Shown piece after piece: positions 12,423 to 23,186 of a DNA stretch of 64,000 nucleotides. The translations under genes were made by a program, and so were the position numbers. Source of the stretch: Thunnus maccoyii (Eukaryota > Chordata > Actinopteri > Scombriformes > Scombridae); assembly GCF_910596095.1 (NCBI RefSeq), contig NC_056548.1, forward strand, positions 7,155,151 to 7,219,150. Reading direction: 5' to 3'. The notes under the pieces are model-generated. The model did not search any database. It saw only the letters and a list, made by a program, of their open reading frames with translations, and was not told the DNA's origin. The stretch's first letter is position 1. Every line of letters begins with the position of its first letter.

Positions 12423-15400
12423 ATGGAAGAAAAGGACAAGAAAGAAAATGTATGTATAGCTTCCAGTTGTTTATTCGGCACGACGTGCATTCATATATCT
12501 GCAAAACTGCTATTTTTATTTAAAAATATTAAGGCTACTGAGGGAAAACAGAGAAGCAGAGTTTATGCAGCTGAGTCATTGATTGTTTAAAATCCGGATC
12601 AATAAAGCTATTGTTCCCCCTCGGTGCCATAGGTTGCAGCGCACGCAGATTAAGACACCAGCAGGCTGCACGCTGAGGGAGCAGCAGTTTTATCCTCCTG
12701 ATAATAAACTGACTGTGTTGTCTTGTTTAGCGACAGGCCTCATCCAATGTGACCGCTGATCTGTACACACTTCCATTGTTTCACAGGAGGAGTATATCGG
12801 AGAGATAAAGGGTGGGCTGCGGCCTTCAATGAAACTGGTTGTTATGGGAATTATTAACAAAAAACCCAAGAGGTTAGTGCACACACCTGTTTTCATTTTA
12901 TGACAAAAAGCGAGCTATGCATTATTAATATACTGTTGCGCACATGACGTGGCAGCCAATTACAGTTAGTAATGGAGATTCCCCGGTATACAATAAAGCA
13001 GGATTTTGAAGCAGATAGGCAGCTGTTGTCTCGGTTTTGAGGGCATATGCCAACCACCCAGCTAGAGCCTGTTTTGGGAAAATATCTTTGTAATGCCAGT
13101 GCGTTTCCTAATTATAGGTTCAGCCTGTGGATGTGCGTGGGAGAGCTCCAAATCCCATGAAATGTTAACAGTCACTCTGGAATTTCTTTGGTTGATAACA
13201 TCAGTTGGTTATTTATTCATTTAGTCATCAATTATGTCCAGTAGAAGATCACAATTAGGTTGCGCAGACACAGAAAAAAAACATATTGTACTAAAATAAA
13301 CTGCGATGCAGAACTTTTCCTTATTTTTAGCAGCATAAAAACCTCAGAAGGGTTTTAAGGACAAAATGCTCCCAAAGGACCCTTTAGTTAGAAATGACTT
13401 TCTGACTGACTTTATTGTCGTTATGTCTTAAACACAGCAGCCAGATGACATAGATTTAATGAAAACATGGTGTTGCGTTAGATTATCTTCATGCCAAAGG
13501 CACCATTATTTTCCAGAAAATGTGCTGCCAAAATCATGCGATTAGTCATTTTGGTTCAAAGAAGTTGTTGGAGTTGAATTAACTGTATATTACTCAAATC
13601 TGTAATTATTCCAGGCCAATAACCTAACCACAGAAGTCCCACGAAAAATTGAAGAATTTTGTTGGTCTTTGATGTTTTTGCATGTAATCAGGGCCAAATA
13701 TAGAGCTGTGCCACGGAAAAATTGACAAAGAAGTTTTCATATTTAAAATATATAAGTAAATACAACTACAAGTCCTGCTTTTAAAATATTACTAAAGGTA
13801 CAGGAGAATTTACCCCAAAATGTACTTTAAGTATCAAAAGTATTATGCAGAATGGCCCCTCTCGATGTTGTCTTGTTATATTAGTGGATCTTTATCATTG
13901 ATGCATTAACAATAAAGCAGTATTTTTATGTAGTAGCTGGTCAAAGTGACACTAATTTGAACTACTTTATACAGTCTAGTTGATAGTTTAATGTACAACA
14001 ATGCTTCATATTTTATAAACTGATCAAACGTTTTGTTTGTAAAATTTTAATCTGCAAAGTAACATTAGCTGGTACATAAATGTAGTTGAGTAAAGGTGTA
14101 AATTAACATAAAATGGACAAATAGTGAAGTTCAAGTACCTCTGAATTGCATTGAAGTACATTCTTCTGCACATATAAACCATCATGCCTATCACACATGT
14201 TTTTATCCAGGTAATTTACTCTCACGGTCACAGTAATGTGCTTAAATTCACTATCAGTTACTACTATCATCATCATCATTCAGTCAATCTTCATTACATG
14301 CTTCATCACTACATTACAGTTGTGATAAAGACCAGAAGATGTCACTGTTCTCAATATAATCATCAAAGGTTTATAACTCAGTTGATTCCATTAGAAGAAA
14401 AAAACAGACAGAAAAGCCAAATGGCTTTTTTCTTCTTTAAATGTTGTGCTTCTGTCCCTGATCTCTGGTGTGTGTTTGCTCAGCATTGAAGTGACTGTGT
14501 CCAGTAAACCTCAGGAAGAGGACAAAGAGGGAGATGTGGGTCTTCAGTTAAAAGTCAGCTTCATGGATAAAGCCGTCCAGCGAAACGCCCGTCTGGCCGG
14601 AAAGTGGGGTCCAGCTGAAAACACCCTCTCCTTCTTTCCTTTCGCAGCCGGAGAATCCTTCAAGGTACATTTGTATTCTCTGACATTGTGGAGGCAGATG
14701 GGTGACACTCATTCAGAGTGTTTTGAATGTAATCATAAGATGTAATCATTCCTCCTGTTCATACTGACCATTATAAATTTCCTTTATAACGTGCTTTTAG
14801 TTTAAGTGATGGGGACAAAATCCACAGTCCTCATTTTGTGTAAAAAATGTATTCAAAGCTAAAATGAGTCAAATCAAGTAGATATTTTCCAAAGTTTTTA
14901 GAACAACATTCCTTTCTGTTTCCCCTGCAGGGTGACAGAGGAAGGATAGTAACAAAAAAAGGGAAATTTGTACTAAAAAGGCATTTTTAAGATATCCACT
15001 AGTTACGACTAATTTGGACAGCAGAAGCCTTATATTATCTTAGGATGAATTGAACAAGAAATGAACAAGACGAAAAACATGTGTCAATGTTCAAATGGGA
15101 GCCTGACTATTATCTTAAGACAGACTTGTATATTTTTGAGCCTATCCTTTAACATTCCTCACTATTCCTTTACCCACTTCTTAACATCCCGGTGCACAAT
15201 ATTCCAGAGTATTCCAAGAGTACAGACAGAATACAGAGAAAGAAAGAAAGAAAAAGAAAAAGAGGAAAGCCTATAGGTCCCATTAAGACTGTATTGTGCA
15301 CTTCTTCCTGCTGGGTGACTGTAATGTGTCTAATGCTTATTCTGCACTCACTGTGAATCACTCTGCAGTACAGTCGGCTTTTAAGATGCACTTAGAGAAG

Positions 15401-15944
15401 CTTTGCATGTTTTACTGCCCCAAGTGATTTGTAATAGCCCATTATTTTAATTTGTTGAGCTTTAAAATCCAGAAATCACATTATGTCCCATCAAAAATTG
15501 TACACTGGACTGTTAATTTCATTAATGCTGGAAAGGATGTAACTGATAGAGAGAATTATCCTCTATGACTGAGTCCATGACTGTTAATATTTCAAGATAT
15601 AATCTCCATACCCAGCCAGCAAATAAGGCCAAACTATAACTTCTTATTTAGCATGAATGGGACTTTCTTTTCTGTTGTTGCCCCAGTTTAAATTGCTAAA
15701 TTTCCCTCCTTGGATCAATAAAGTTTGAGCTTATCTTATCTTATGTAAATGTATAAAAGAAACTGATATTCACCTCCTCTATATTCCCTCCGATTCGTAG
15801 ATGGAGATTGTTTGTGAGCACCAGCAGTTTCGTATCTTGGTGGACGGACAGCCTCTGTGCGGCTTCACCCACCGGCTCTCCCCGCTCGCCTCCCTCACCG
15901 CTTTACGAGTCTTCGGAGACCTACAGCTCACCAAGGTGGCCTAA
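12423..15944 (+). CDS. lgalsl: Galectin-related protein (lgalsl type)
   Basis: Four exons join in phase: 12423-12449, 12787-12872, 14484-14664 and 15801-15944 (TAA). From the ATG at 12423 the product is 145 aa. An in-frame ATG at 12315 would give 181 aa, nearer the 172 aa of human LGALSL, but its context is weaker (T at -3; the 12423 ATG has G at -3 and +4). The sequence is a single galectin fold: EEYIGEIKGGLRPSMKLVVM, then GDVGLQLKVSF, AGKWG, FFPFAAGESFK, and the end FGDLQLTKVA, which resembles the LGALSL ending. Of the galectin sugar-binding residues, Asn61 and Trp68 appear kept, but His44, Asn46, Arg48, Glu71 and Arg73 (galectin-1 numbering) are replaced by Q, K, S, A and N. Lactose binding is therefore unlikely, as in other galectin-related proteins. 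The exact paralogue is not settled. Confidence 0.84.
12873..14483 (+). other. lgalsl-type gene intron 2
   Basis: AT-rich intron with no recognisable exon, repeat family or RNA gene. Short ATG/TGA-rich ORFs near 14184-14489 run into exon 3 in other frames and are not supported. Confidence 0.6.
14741..15152 (+). mobile_element. Family A miniature element, copy 2 (left end lost), lgalsl-type gene intron 3
   Basis: It shares the body (CCTCCTGTTCATACTGACC; ATGAGTCAAATCAAGTAGAT) and the right end (CCTATCCTTTAA) with the other copies. It lies in the last intron, about 75 bases after exon 3. The left terminal repeat is missing. Confidence 0.65.
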
Positions 15945-17330
15945 CGTCGACGCCACACTCAGAGATAAATACCATGAGGAATGTTCGGGAACAGTGTACA
16001 ATACATAGGATTAGGCTAGAGCTACTTCTTGAGTGAATAAATTAACCCATGATGGGGATGTTGTGTTTCTAATTTCAAACAAAGTTACACCTGCATCGTA
16101 ATCACGTGATAAGACAAAGTGCCTTCACTAGATTACCTGTTTGGGGACTTGAAGATACTGACTGACTGTAACAGTCATCAGTGTCTTAAATTAACTGAGG
16201 AATGTGATTTGAACTGAACTGAATTAAGTTTTAAACAAATATTTGCCTTCGATGAACATTTGTACCAACAAAAAAGTTGCAAAAAAGTTACGCGGCATCA
16301 GTCTCTGTGCATCTAAAAAGAGATTTCAGGCGTTTGTCATTAATTTCTCTGAAGTTAACCTTTGAATGCTGAAGTTTCTGAAATCAGTTAAAAGAAAGAT
16401 TGTCCTTCTGTGCCCGACTAAGTAATGTAACAGGTGTAATAACTTAAAACAATTTAAGTACACTAGTGCATGCCAGTATTATAAAGTAAGTTTCATTCCT
16501 CTCAGTTTGTCTCCAAAGCTTGAAGAGTTTGTCACACTTTCTCTTATTGTATCATTATCAACTTACTGTACAGTCAGCTTTAAAAAAGCTACTAACGCCC
16601 AATGGTTTGTGTACTTTTCATTTACCACTAGCACTTTTTATGTGAATGTTTCATATCCCTGCAATAAATCACTTTTGTTGTTATTTTTGTTCTTTTTCCA
16701 CTTTGTTGACGAGCAACTGCTACTTTAATTTAACCCTAAACCCACTGTAGGGTATCATATATCACTAATGCATTGTGTCATTCAGGATTTCTCTGGAAAC
16801 AGGCTCTAAACTATCACCAGCTCACGCTGAATCATCCAGATAAAGGCTCGACTCAGCTTGCTGAGTGGGAGTGCCTGCCTGATTGCTGGGAGCGCCTCCA
16901 GCATGCACTAAAACTTGATGATTGTGACAAATACCTCCTGAGGCTGTTCTTGTCTCTACCTGTACTTCCTCTTGGCCTCTGGAGTTGAGAAAATACAAGG
17001 TGGATAAAATAGTTCAAGTTATTATGTTTAATAATGAAAAAATGCTGTAAAACATATGAAAAACATTTTTAACTTAAACTGAACGATTACAAGAAAAATT
17101 GCTACAACTGTTGAGTTTGAAAGGCTTTTTCAAACTCAATGGATCAAGGATCAAGCTAAAAATGGCTGTTTTTTTCTGTAAAATTGGCATTTTGGAGATG
17201 AACAGAAATGTTATGCACCCTCAAACACTTTCATTTGATAACGTGTTCCCAGTTTGTTGCTATAGTACATTCATGGAATGTGTAAATTCAGTCTTCTTCA
17301 TAACTGGATAAATAACCCGAATCTGCTGCT
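15945..17330. other. Intergenic region between convergent lgalsl-type gene and plek2
   Basis: It contains the 3' UTRs of both genes and AT-rich unique sequence. Short plus-strand ORFs at 16507-16728 and 16773-16988 show no family features. No repeat family was recognised. Confidence 0.6.
16036..16041 (+). promoter_or_regulatory. Polyadenylation signal, lgalsl-type gene
   Basis: AATAAA lies 92 bases after the stop codon, a plausible end for a short 3' UTR. Another AATAAA at about 16662 could serve a longer form. Confidence 0.5.
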
Positions 17331-20300
17331 CTATGTCTGCTCTCTGATTGCATCTATCCAGTCCATCTTCTCCTTGTGGGTCGGCGCCTGGATGAAGTAA
17401 TGTGTGTCTGACTGAGTGATGATTTTAAAGAGGTTGCCTTGAATGTTGCCTTTTACACCTGCATGAGAGGAGAGATTGGAGACGTGGTTAATAAAGTAAA
17501 ACTGCATTAGGTTTACAGGTTACTTTGACAGATAAAAGCAGAAATAGTGGAGTTATAGCTCAATAGGAAAAGCTGAATGATATATTTTTCATTGTGCATG
17601 TTAACAAATTTGAAAACTCAAATGACAAGGAAGACATGTGGGTGAAAAATAAAAATAACAATAGCTTTTGTTCTTCGCTGATCACCCTACACTCACATCA
17701 GTGTTATATGACATAAAAGATGGAGCACGTTTCATCAGGAGGACAAAGTACAGCATGACCTGGAAGCTATAAAGGGATCCAGATAAAGGATAAAGAATAA
17801 AGCTTTAAATGATAAGGCTGGTGTTATTCTATATTTTTCTTATTGTCAACAAACAAGACCAAATCCAACAATGTGTGAATCCATCTCTCAACACTTATCT
17901 GACTTGACTATCCTGAATGTAACACTCAGACTGGGTCATAAATATACGCTTTCATCTAAAAAAGGAAACTGCTGAGACTTGTTTCTGTCGCGGCCTGTTC
18001 TTTTAAACTCCTCACCTTTATGAGGCGCCGCTTCTTGACTCACACATGAACATATCATAACACTGCAGCCGCCAATTCTGTTGCCTTTATTTGGCTGATT
18101 TATTCTCACTTTCAACAAACAAAACGTCTACACACATTTCCTACATGTCTGCTGAAGAAGACTCAGTTCCACAACCTTCCTTCTATCACAGCTGATCAAC
18201 ATCATGTGATCAACCCGAATAAATCCAAAAATAACTGCTCAAAATATTAAATTGATAAGTCAAAGGAAAAAAATGACATTATGTCAATAAAATGGCAAAT
18301 TGTGAAAATATTATTTGTAATTACGACAAAAATGGTGGTTTTCAGCAAATATTACTCAAACATGAGAAAACTGAATTTTATGGGGACTATTTTTAGCTGC
18401 AGATTTGTACAACTGAATATTTCTGGCAGAAGGACGATATGTGCAGGATCGACTCGAATTACACTACGGTGCCCATGTTCATCATAATGAAGGAACATTT
18501 CAGTGCAACGGTTTGGCTCACTGATTGTTTTTAATCCTTTTTGGCAACAATGAAGCTCTGTGGCACAGAGGAATAAAATATATATCAGGCGTTGGATGTA
18601 CACACAGAACTTGTTAGAAAGATCAATTCATTGTTGGTTTTGGTCTTGTCATGACATAATAAGAAACATATAGAATATCACCAGACTTTGATAAATGAAC
18701 CTCAAATGCAAAGACTAACTTCGCAGTAGCAGTGAAATTTTCTTGGCCTCCTCATGACACCACTCAACTTTCTAAACTCCTCATGTCTGAGAAGGAATCA
18801 AATTAAGGAATTACCTCCCAGACATGATCTCAGTCAAAAAGAGGGGGAAACCGAAACCATTTCTCTTCATTTGTTGTCCTTTCCTTCTTATTATTTGCTT
18901 TAAAACTTCTTTTCTGAGGTTTTGGAGGTCACTTGAGTTTCAGACTCACCTGAGGGAACTCCATTATCATCCAGAGAGGATACCAGACAGCTTCGGAGCG
19001 AGAAGCCGCCAGCGGGGCTGATGTCATCCTAATAAGTGACAGAAGAAAGGAAGTGGATCAGACTGACTAAGAAGTGTGGAAGGGAATTACTGAACTGAGA
19101 ACTATGAGTAACAACAACTTTAGCGTCATAGCCGGCCTGAGGCATACAGTAGGCAAACAAAACAACTGCTTTGTTTGAGGCCAGGCTTACTCTGCTCAGC
19201 TGTTTCATCAATGAAGTCATTATTTAAGTCATCTTATGTTTTGTTGTGTTTTTGTATTTGCTGTTGCCTCGGTTGACCCTGCATAGTGAGGCCTGTGCAC
19301 ACACCTTGGTGGGATCATAGTAATGAAGGAAAGCAGGCTCTGAACGCAGCACAAACAGTCGCACCTTCCAGTTTTTCCTTCTGTGTCCCTGTGTTTGAAG
19401 AGGCGTTAGTTTGACAATCAAACATGATGTGAACAAATGAAAACACTACAAAGTCAGGGCATAATAACTAAATATGTGTTCACCTGTTTCAGCAGGTAGC
19501 CTCTCTTTATCACTTTTCCGCTCAGCTCCACTGCAGACAGCGACGTCTCTGCCTTCACGCTGCCTCTCTTCTTCAAACTGTCAGACTGGGATTAAAAATG
19601 ACATACTGTAAACTAAGTTGCACTCCATAAAACACTGAAAATCTGTGTATGATGTGTGTAAATATTATTTAAGACTGATTGATCTTGCCGGAGAGACACA
19701 CACACACTCCCTGGTACTTACAAAGCTGTACAGTGCAGTGGAGTCGTCCATGAACTGCTCGCTGAGGCCGGCGGTGCGGAGGGCCTCCACGCTCTTCAGG
19801 CCGACAGTCCTCAGGAAACCCTCCTCCAGCAGGGCCGAGGCCAGCGTCACCGCCTCCACACGGGTCAGAGCAAGCTCCATGAACACCAGCCAGTCCACCA
19901 CCGCTGAGCCTGCATGGACATCATGCATGTATAGTAGATGTTCACATACGCACATATACACGCACATGGAACGAGACAAATACACATTAGTAGATAGATG
20001 TTGCATTTATTTTCTTTAAGTAAAGCATATTTAACAGCATGTGTGTCTGGAAGGTGATATAAAATAATCTCGCCATATCTAAAAAGACAATATGTCATTA
20101 TAAATAACAAAACTTCATTATTTAAATCATAATGATGGCTAAAAAAGCAAAATTTGAGTTGCAGCAGGGCACTTGAATATAGTGGCTATAGTTTTATAGA
20201 TGGTGGCTTTATCAGCATACGAGGTGCAGAGAATAAAACCATATTTATAGATGATGAAGGTTTTTACAAGTAAATATCTTCTCAGATCAGAGAGCAAAAG

Positions 20301-21808
20301 AGTTTCAAGGCTCACCTGAGAAACAGTTGTGGTAAGTGCTGCCCTGCTCCACATGGTTGCTCATCTTGATTCCACTGTGAACATCATACATGGAGTCCAA
20401 CACCTTGCTGTAAGAAGGCCAGAGATAATTAGAAAGAGATATTAATATAGTCATAAACAAACAGGGTGAGGCTGTGAAAACACCAGGAGGTTTAACATGT
20501 TTTGAGAGGATTTGTTTACACAGCTTACCTCAGATTGATGTCATGTAACTGGAATCCAGCAGGGTCTTGTTGGCTGGTCGCTTTCCCACCATCACCTGTC
20601 CGCAGTTTATCCACTGCAGCGGTGATCTCAGCTGCCCACTCATCTCGCTCCTCCCGGGAACAAGCCTCCAGGAAATGATCCACCAAATTCTTTGTCTGAA
20701 GCTTAAACACCAACTTAGAAGAAAAGAGAGAGGGGACGAATGTTACTGAATCAGCAGAAGATGGGTGATAAATTGTAGGTAAGGGTTGGCAGATGACAGA
20801 GTTCAAGTCCTAACAAAGCAGTAACCTGAGGCAATGAATTTGCTCATCAGGTGAGATGTGAAAGGATCAAAGAGTGTCTGCTGGTGAAGCCACGTCTTCA
20901 GTGCGGTTTCCACCAATAAAAACATAAACAAAGGAAAACACTGAATGGAAACTGATGTGCCTCCATGTTATAGACAGAGCCAGGAGGGAAGTCATATGTG
21001 TTATTTTACAATATCATATCTGTATCTTTATAAAAGTATGTTAATTTATGGGTTTTTATTATATCTCCCCTTTAACCTTAAAATTAATCACATCATTCAG
21101 CTTCCTTTGGGTTTAACTGCCGAGTTTCAAACCGAGTTTGTCAGTGAAGACATCAGAAAACTATTTGTATGTATTGAAATATTTTAGGTACAAGAGAACA
21201 GTTGAATTTCAATCGCTAACAATCTTGATACGCATTTCTACAAAGAACTTTTCAATATCAGTCATCTGAAACCTTTCTTTAATCAACAACCTATTTGTTG
21301 CACTAAAAACACTCACCGGCCGATTGTCATACTCCAGAAAAGGACAAGTTATGACACAGTCCTTCAGCAGGATTTTCCCTCGCTGACATGAGTCTCTTTT
21401 ACCTCCTTCATACTTGTAATACAGCAGCTTGTCTGGCATCAACACGAACCAGCGTGCCTTCCAGTTGTGCACAAGATGACCCTGTAAACAGATGATCAAA
21501 AATGATCACAAACTTGTGATATTTTCCAAAAAAAAGATCAACTCTTTTCTCTTTCTTGTCCTGTTATAAGACATTACATTACATTAGAGTGACATTAGGC
21601 TGATTTAGTGCTAAAAGTTTACACCAGCCTAAGAAGTAGCCAAAACTCTCTTCCACAATTATATATATGGATGGGTTATATCCTTCACTAAATGGCACAC
21701 TGATTCAATGAAATAAACATTTGTATTTTTACATATTTCACAAAAACAACTCACCCTTTTCACCAGGAATCCTTCTCTTAGAATCGTGCTTTTCTTATCT
21801 GTATCCAT
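17331..21808 (-). CDS. plek2: Pleckstrin-2
   Basis: Nine exons in phase: 21755-21808, 21317-21481, 20529-20713, 20316-20407, 19722-19909, 19484-19585, 19305-19388, 18950-19028 and 17331-17458 (TAG). The product is 358 aa; human PLEK2 is 353. Domain order is PH (about 10-105: REGFLVKR, GHLVHNWKARWFVL, CSREERDEWAAEI), DEP (about 136-225: VVDWLVF, EAVTLASALLEEGFL, QFMDDSTALY) and PH (about 250-357: IKRGYLLKQ, GHRRKNWKVRLFVLRS, FLHYYDPTK, MDWIDAI). This is the diagnostic pleckstrin layout. The protein is cytosolic and moves to the plasma membrane on PI3-kinase lipid products, where it promotes actin remodelling and lamellipodia; in mammals it is prominent in erythroblasts. It is convergent with the lgalsl-type gene. 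A second possible first exon is listed separately. A possible ATTAAA signal lies at 17027-17032. Confidence 0.96.
17459..18949 (-). other. plek2 intron 8 (last intron)
   Basis: The largest plek2 intron, about 1.5 kb, AT-rich. I see no exon, RNA gene or recognisable mobile element in it. Confidence 0.6.
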
Positions 21809-21910
21809 TCTGTCCGGTGCGATTTGCCAAATGAGCTTTGTCTGTTCCTGCCTGCTCAGGTTTTGAATGTATAGGGGAGGGTTTTTTTGTTTTTTTTGCT
21901 TGGCTCAATA

Positions 21911-21917
21911 TGAGTCA
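21911..21917. promoter_or_regulatory. AP-1 consensus site upstream of plek2
   Basis: TGAGTCA is a perfect AP-1/NF-E2-core site about 105 bases upstream of the plek2 ATG. NF-E2-type factors would suit erythroid expression, but seven bases alone are weak evidence. Confidence 0.3.
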
Positions 21918-22170
21918 CCCTGTTCACACCCACTCACCTTGCTCAACACTTAGTAGACCAACCAATCCTGCAGTTTCTGCCGATGATCACACGAGGGCGC
22001 ACTGACTCCTTCAGAGGCTCAGCGTGGATGAGGATGTTTTGGTAAAGACTCATGAATCTTGGCATGTTTTAATGATGGATTTCTGAAAATGTTGAGGTAA
22101 TGTCTGCAGTGTTATGTCAGCAGACGCAGGCTTTGCTTTTTTCTAAATGTAATTGAATTTACCTGCAGTA

Positions 22171-22209
22171 TGTGTGTGTGTGTGTGTGTGCGAGAGAGAG
22201 AGAGAGAGA
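22171..22209. repeat. Compound (GT)n(GA)n microsatellite
   Basis: About ten GT units run into about nine GA units, ending in a short A run. It lies upstream of plek2, beyond the main promoter, and is likely to vary in length. Confidence 0.9.
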
Positions 22210-22479
22210 AAATCAAAGAGGAAAGTCCTTTTTAGGGAAGTTTTCACTCCACAATAACTTAATTCTCTATCAATTTCAGTATGTGAAGAATCCAGATCCT
22301 GGAGATGAAGCTGTAGAGAACAACTTCTAAATGGACCAAAGATTTTTATCCTATTTTGATGAAAAACAAGCAGCAGGGGGGCCTATGGCAGCTGCTGTCC
22401 CCAGTAGCAGCTGTACTCATTAGGGGGACAGCTGGGCTCAAGTCTCTTTCAGATGTTAATTCCTGCAGGGTGCACATAC

Positions 22480-22551
22480 CTGTTTGATGAGGCTACTGCT
22501 GCTGCTGCTGTAACCACATGTGGCCTCGCAGGACACTGATCTCTGCTCCAT
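22480..22551 (-). CDS. Candidate alternative first coding exon of plek2
   Basis: A 24-codon reading frame begins with an ATG in good context (GAGATGG) at 22551. It encodes MEQRSVSCEATCGY, six serines and LIKQ, and ends at a GTATGT donor (22474-22479) in phase 0. The regular plek2 first exon (VKR, then GTGAGT) also ends in phase 0. Splicing to plek2 exon 2 would read LIKQ-GHLVHNWKARW, a normal first strand for a PH domain. This would replace the first 18 residues with 24 others and imply a promoter about 0.7 kb upstream of the main one. It is an inference from phase and motif; no transcript evidence is available. Confidence 0.4.
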
Positions 22552-22736
22552 CTCCTTTTCCTGCTTCCTGGTAGTTACAAAAGAGAGAACATATCAGAAT
22601 GAGGAAGAGATTGTCCTTAATTTCAACTATGAATGAGAGCAGCATCCTGTCATAATTCATACTTACACTGTTAAAAAAACAGCTTTGGAGTTCAGATTTC
22701 CACTGAAGTTCAACAAGATAATAACTTTTACTGCCC

Positions 22737-23186
22737 TTAAAGGAGTAGTTCAACATTTTGGGAAGTATGCTTTTCTACTTTTTTGCTGGTAGTTAGATGA
22801 GAAGAGTGATGTCGCTCTTATTTACACACTCAATATGAAGCTGGAGCTAGCAGCTAGTTAGCTTAGCTTAGGCAAAAGACCGGAAACAAGAGGAAACAGT
22901 CAGTCTGGCTCTTTCCAAACGTATTACTACAAAAAAAAGTAGTATTACAAAAACCAAAGAATCAAATTGAAGGATAGAAAAATATAGTATACAGTAGAGT
23001 AATAGAAAAAATACAATTTGTAGTGGCTTTTTGAGGGGGGTGGGTGGGGTGGAAGGGGACTATTTCTTGGCTGGGCACTGTCATTTCCTGGAGTATTGTC
23101 TTCACCATGAGGTTACCTGGCAACCAGGAAACCCCTTATCTATCTTGTTGCAAGAAAGCAAAGTGTTTTTCTAACTATTTCTTTAA
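22737..23186. mobile_element. TTAA-ended miniature element, family E
   Basis: It begins TTAAAGGAGTAGTTCAACAT and ends with a degenerate inverse (GCAAGAAAGC ... CTATTTCTTTAA). The interior GCTAGTTAGCTTAGCTTAGG is a motif I know from very common percomorph repeats. A related fragment lies at 39872-39990. Non-coding. Confidence 0.6.
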
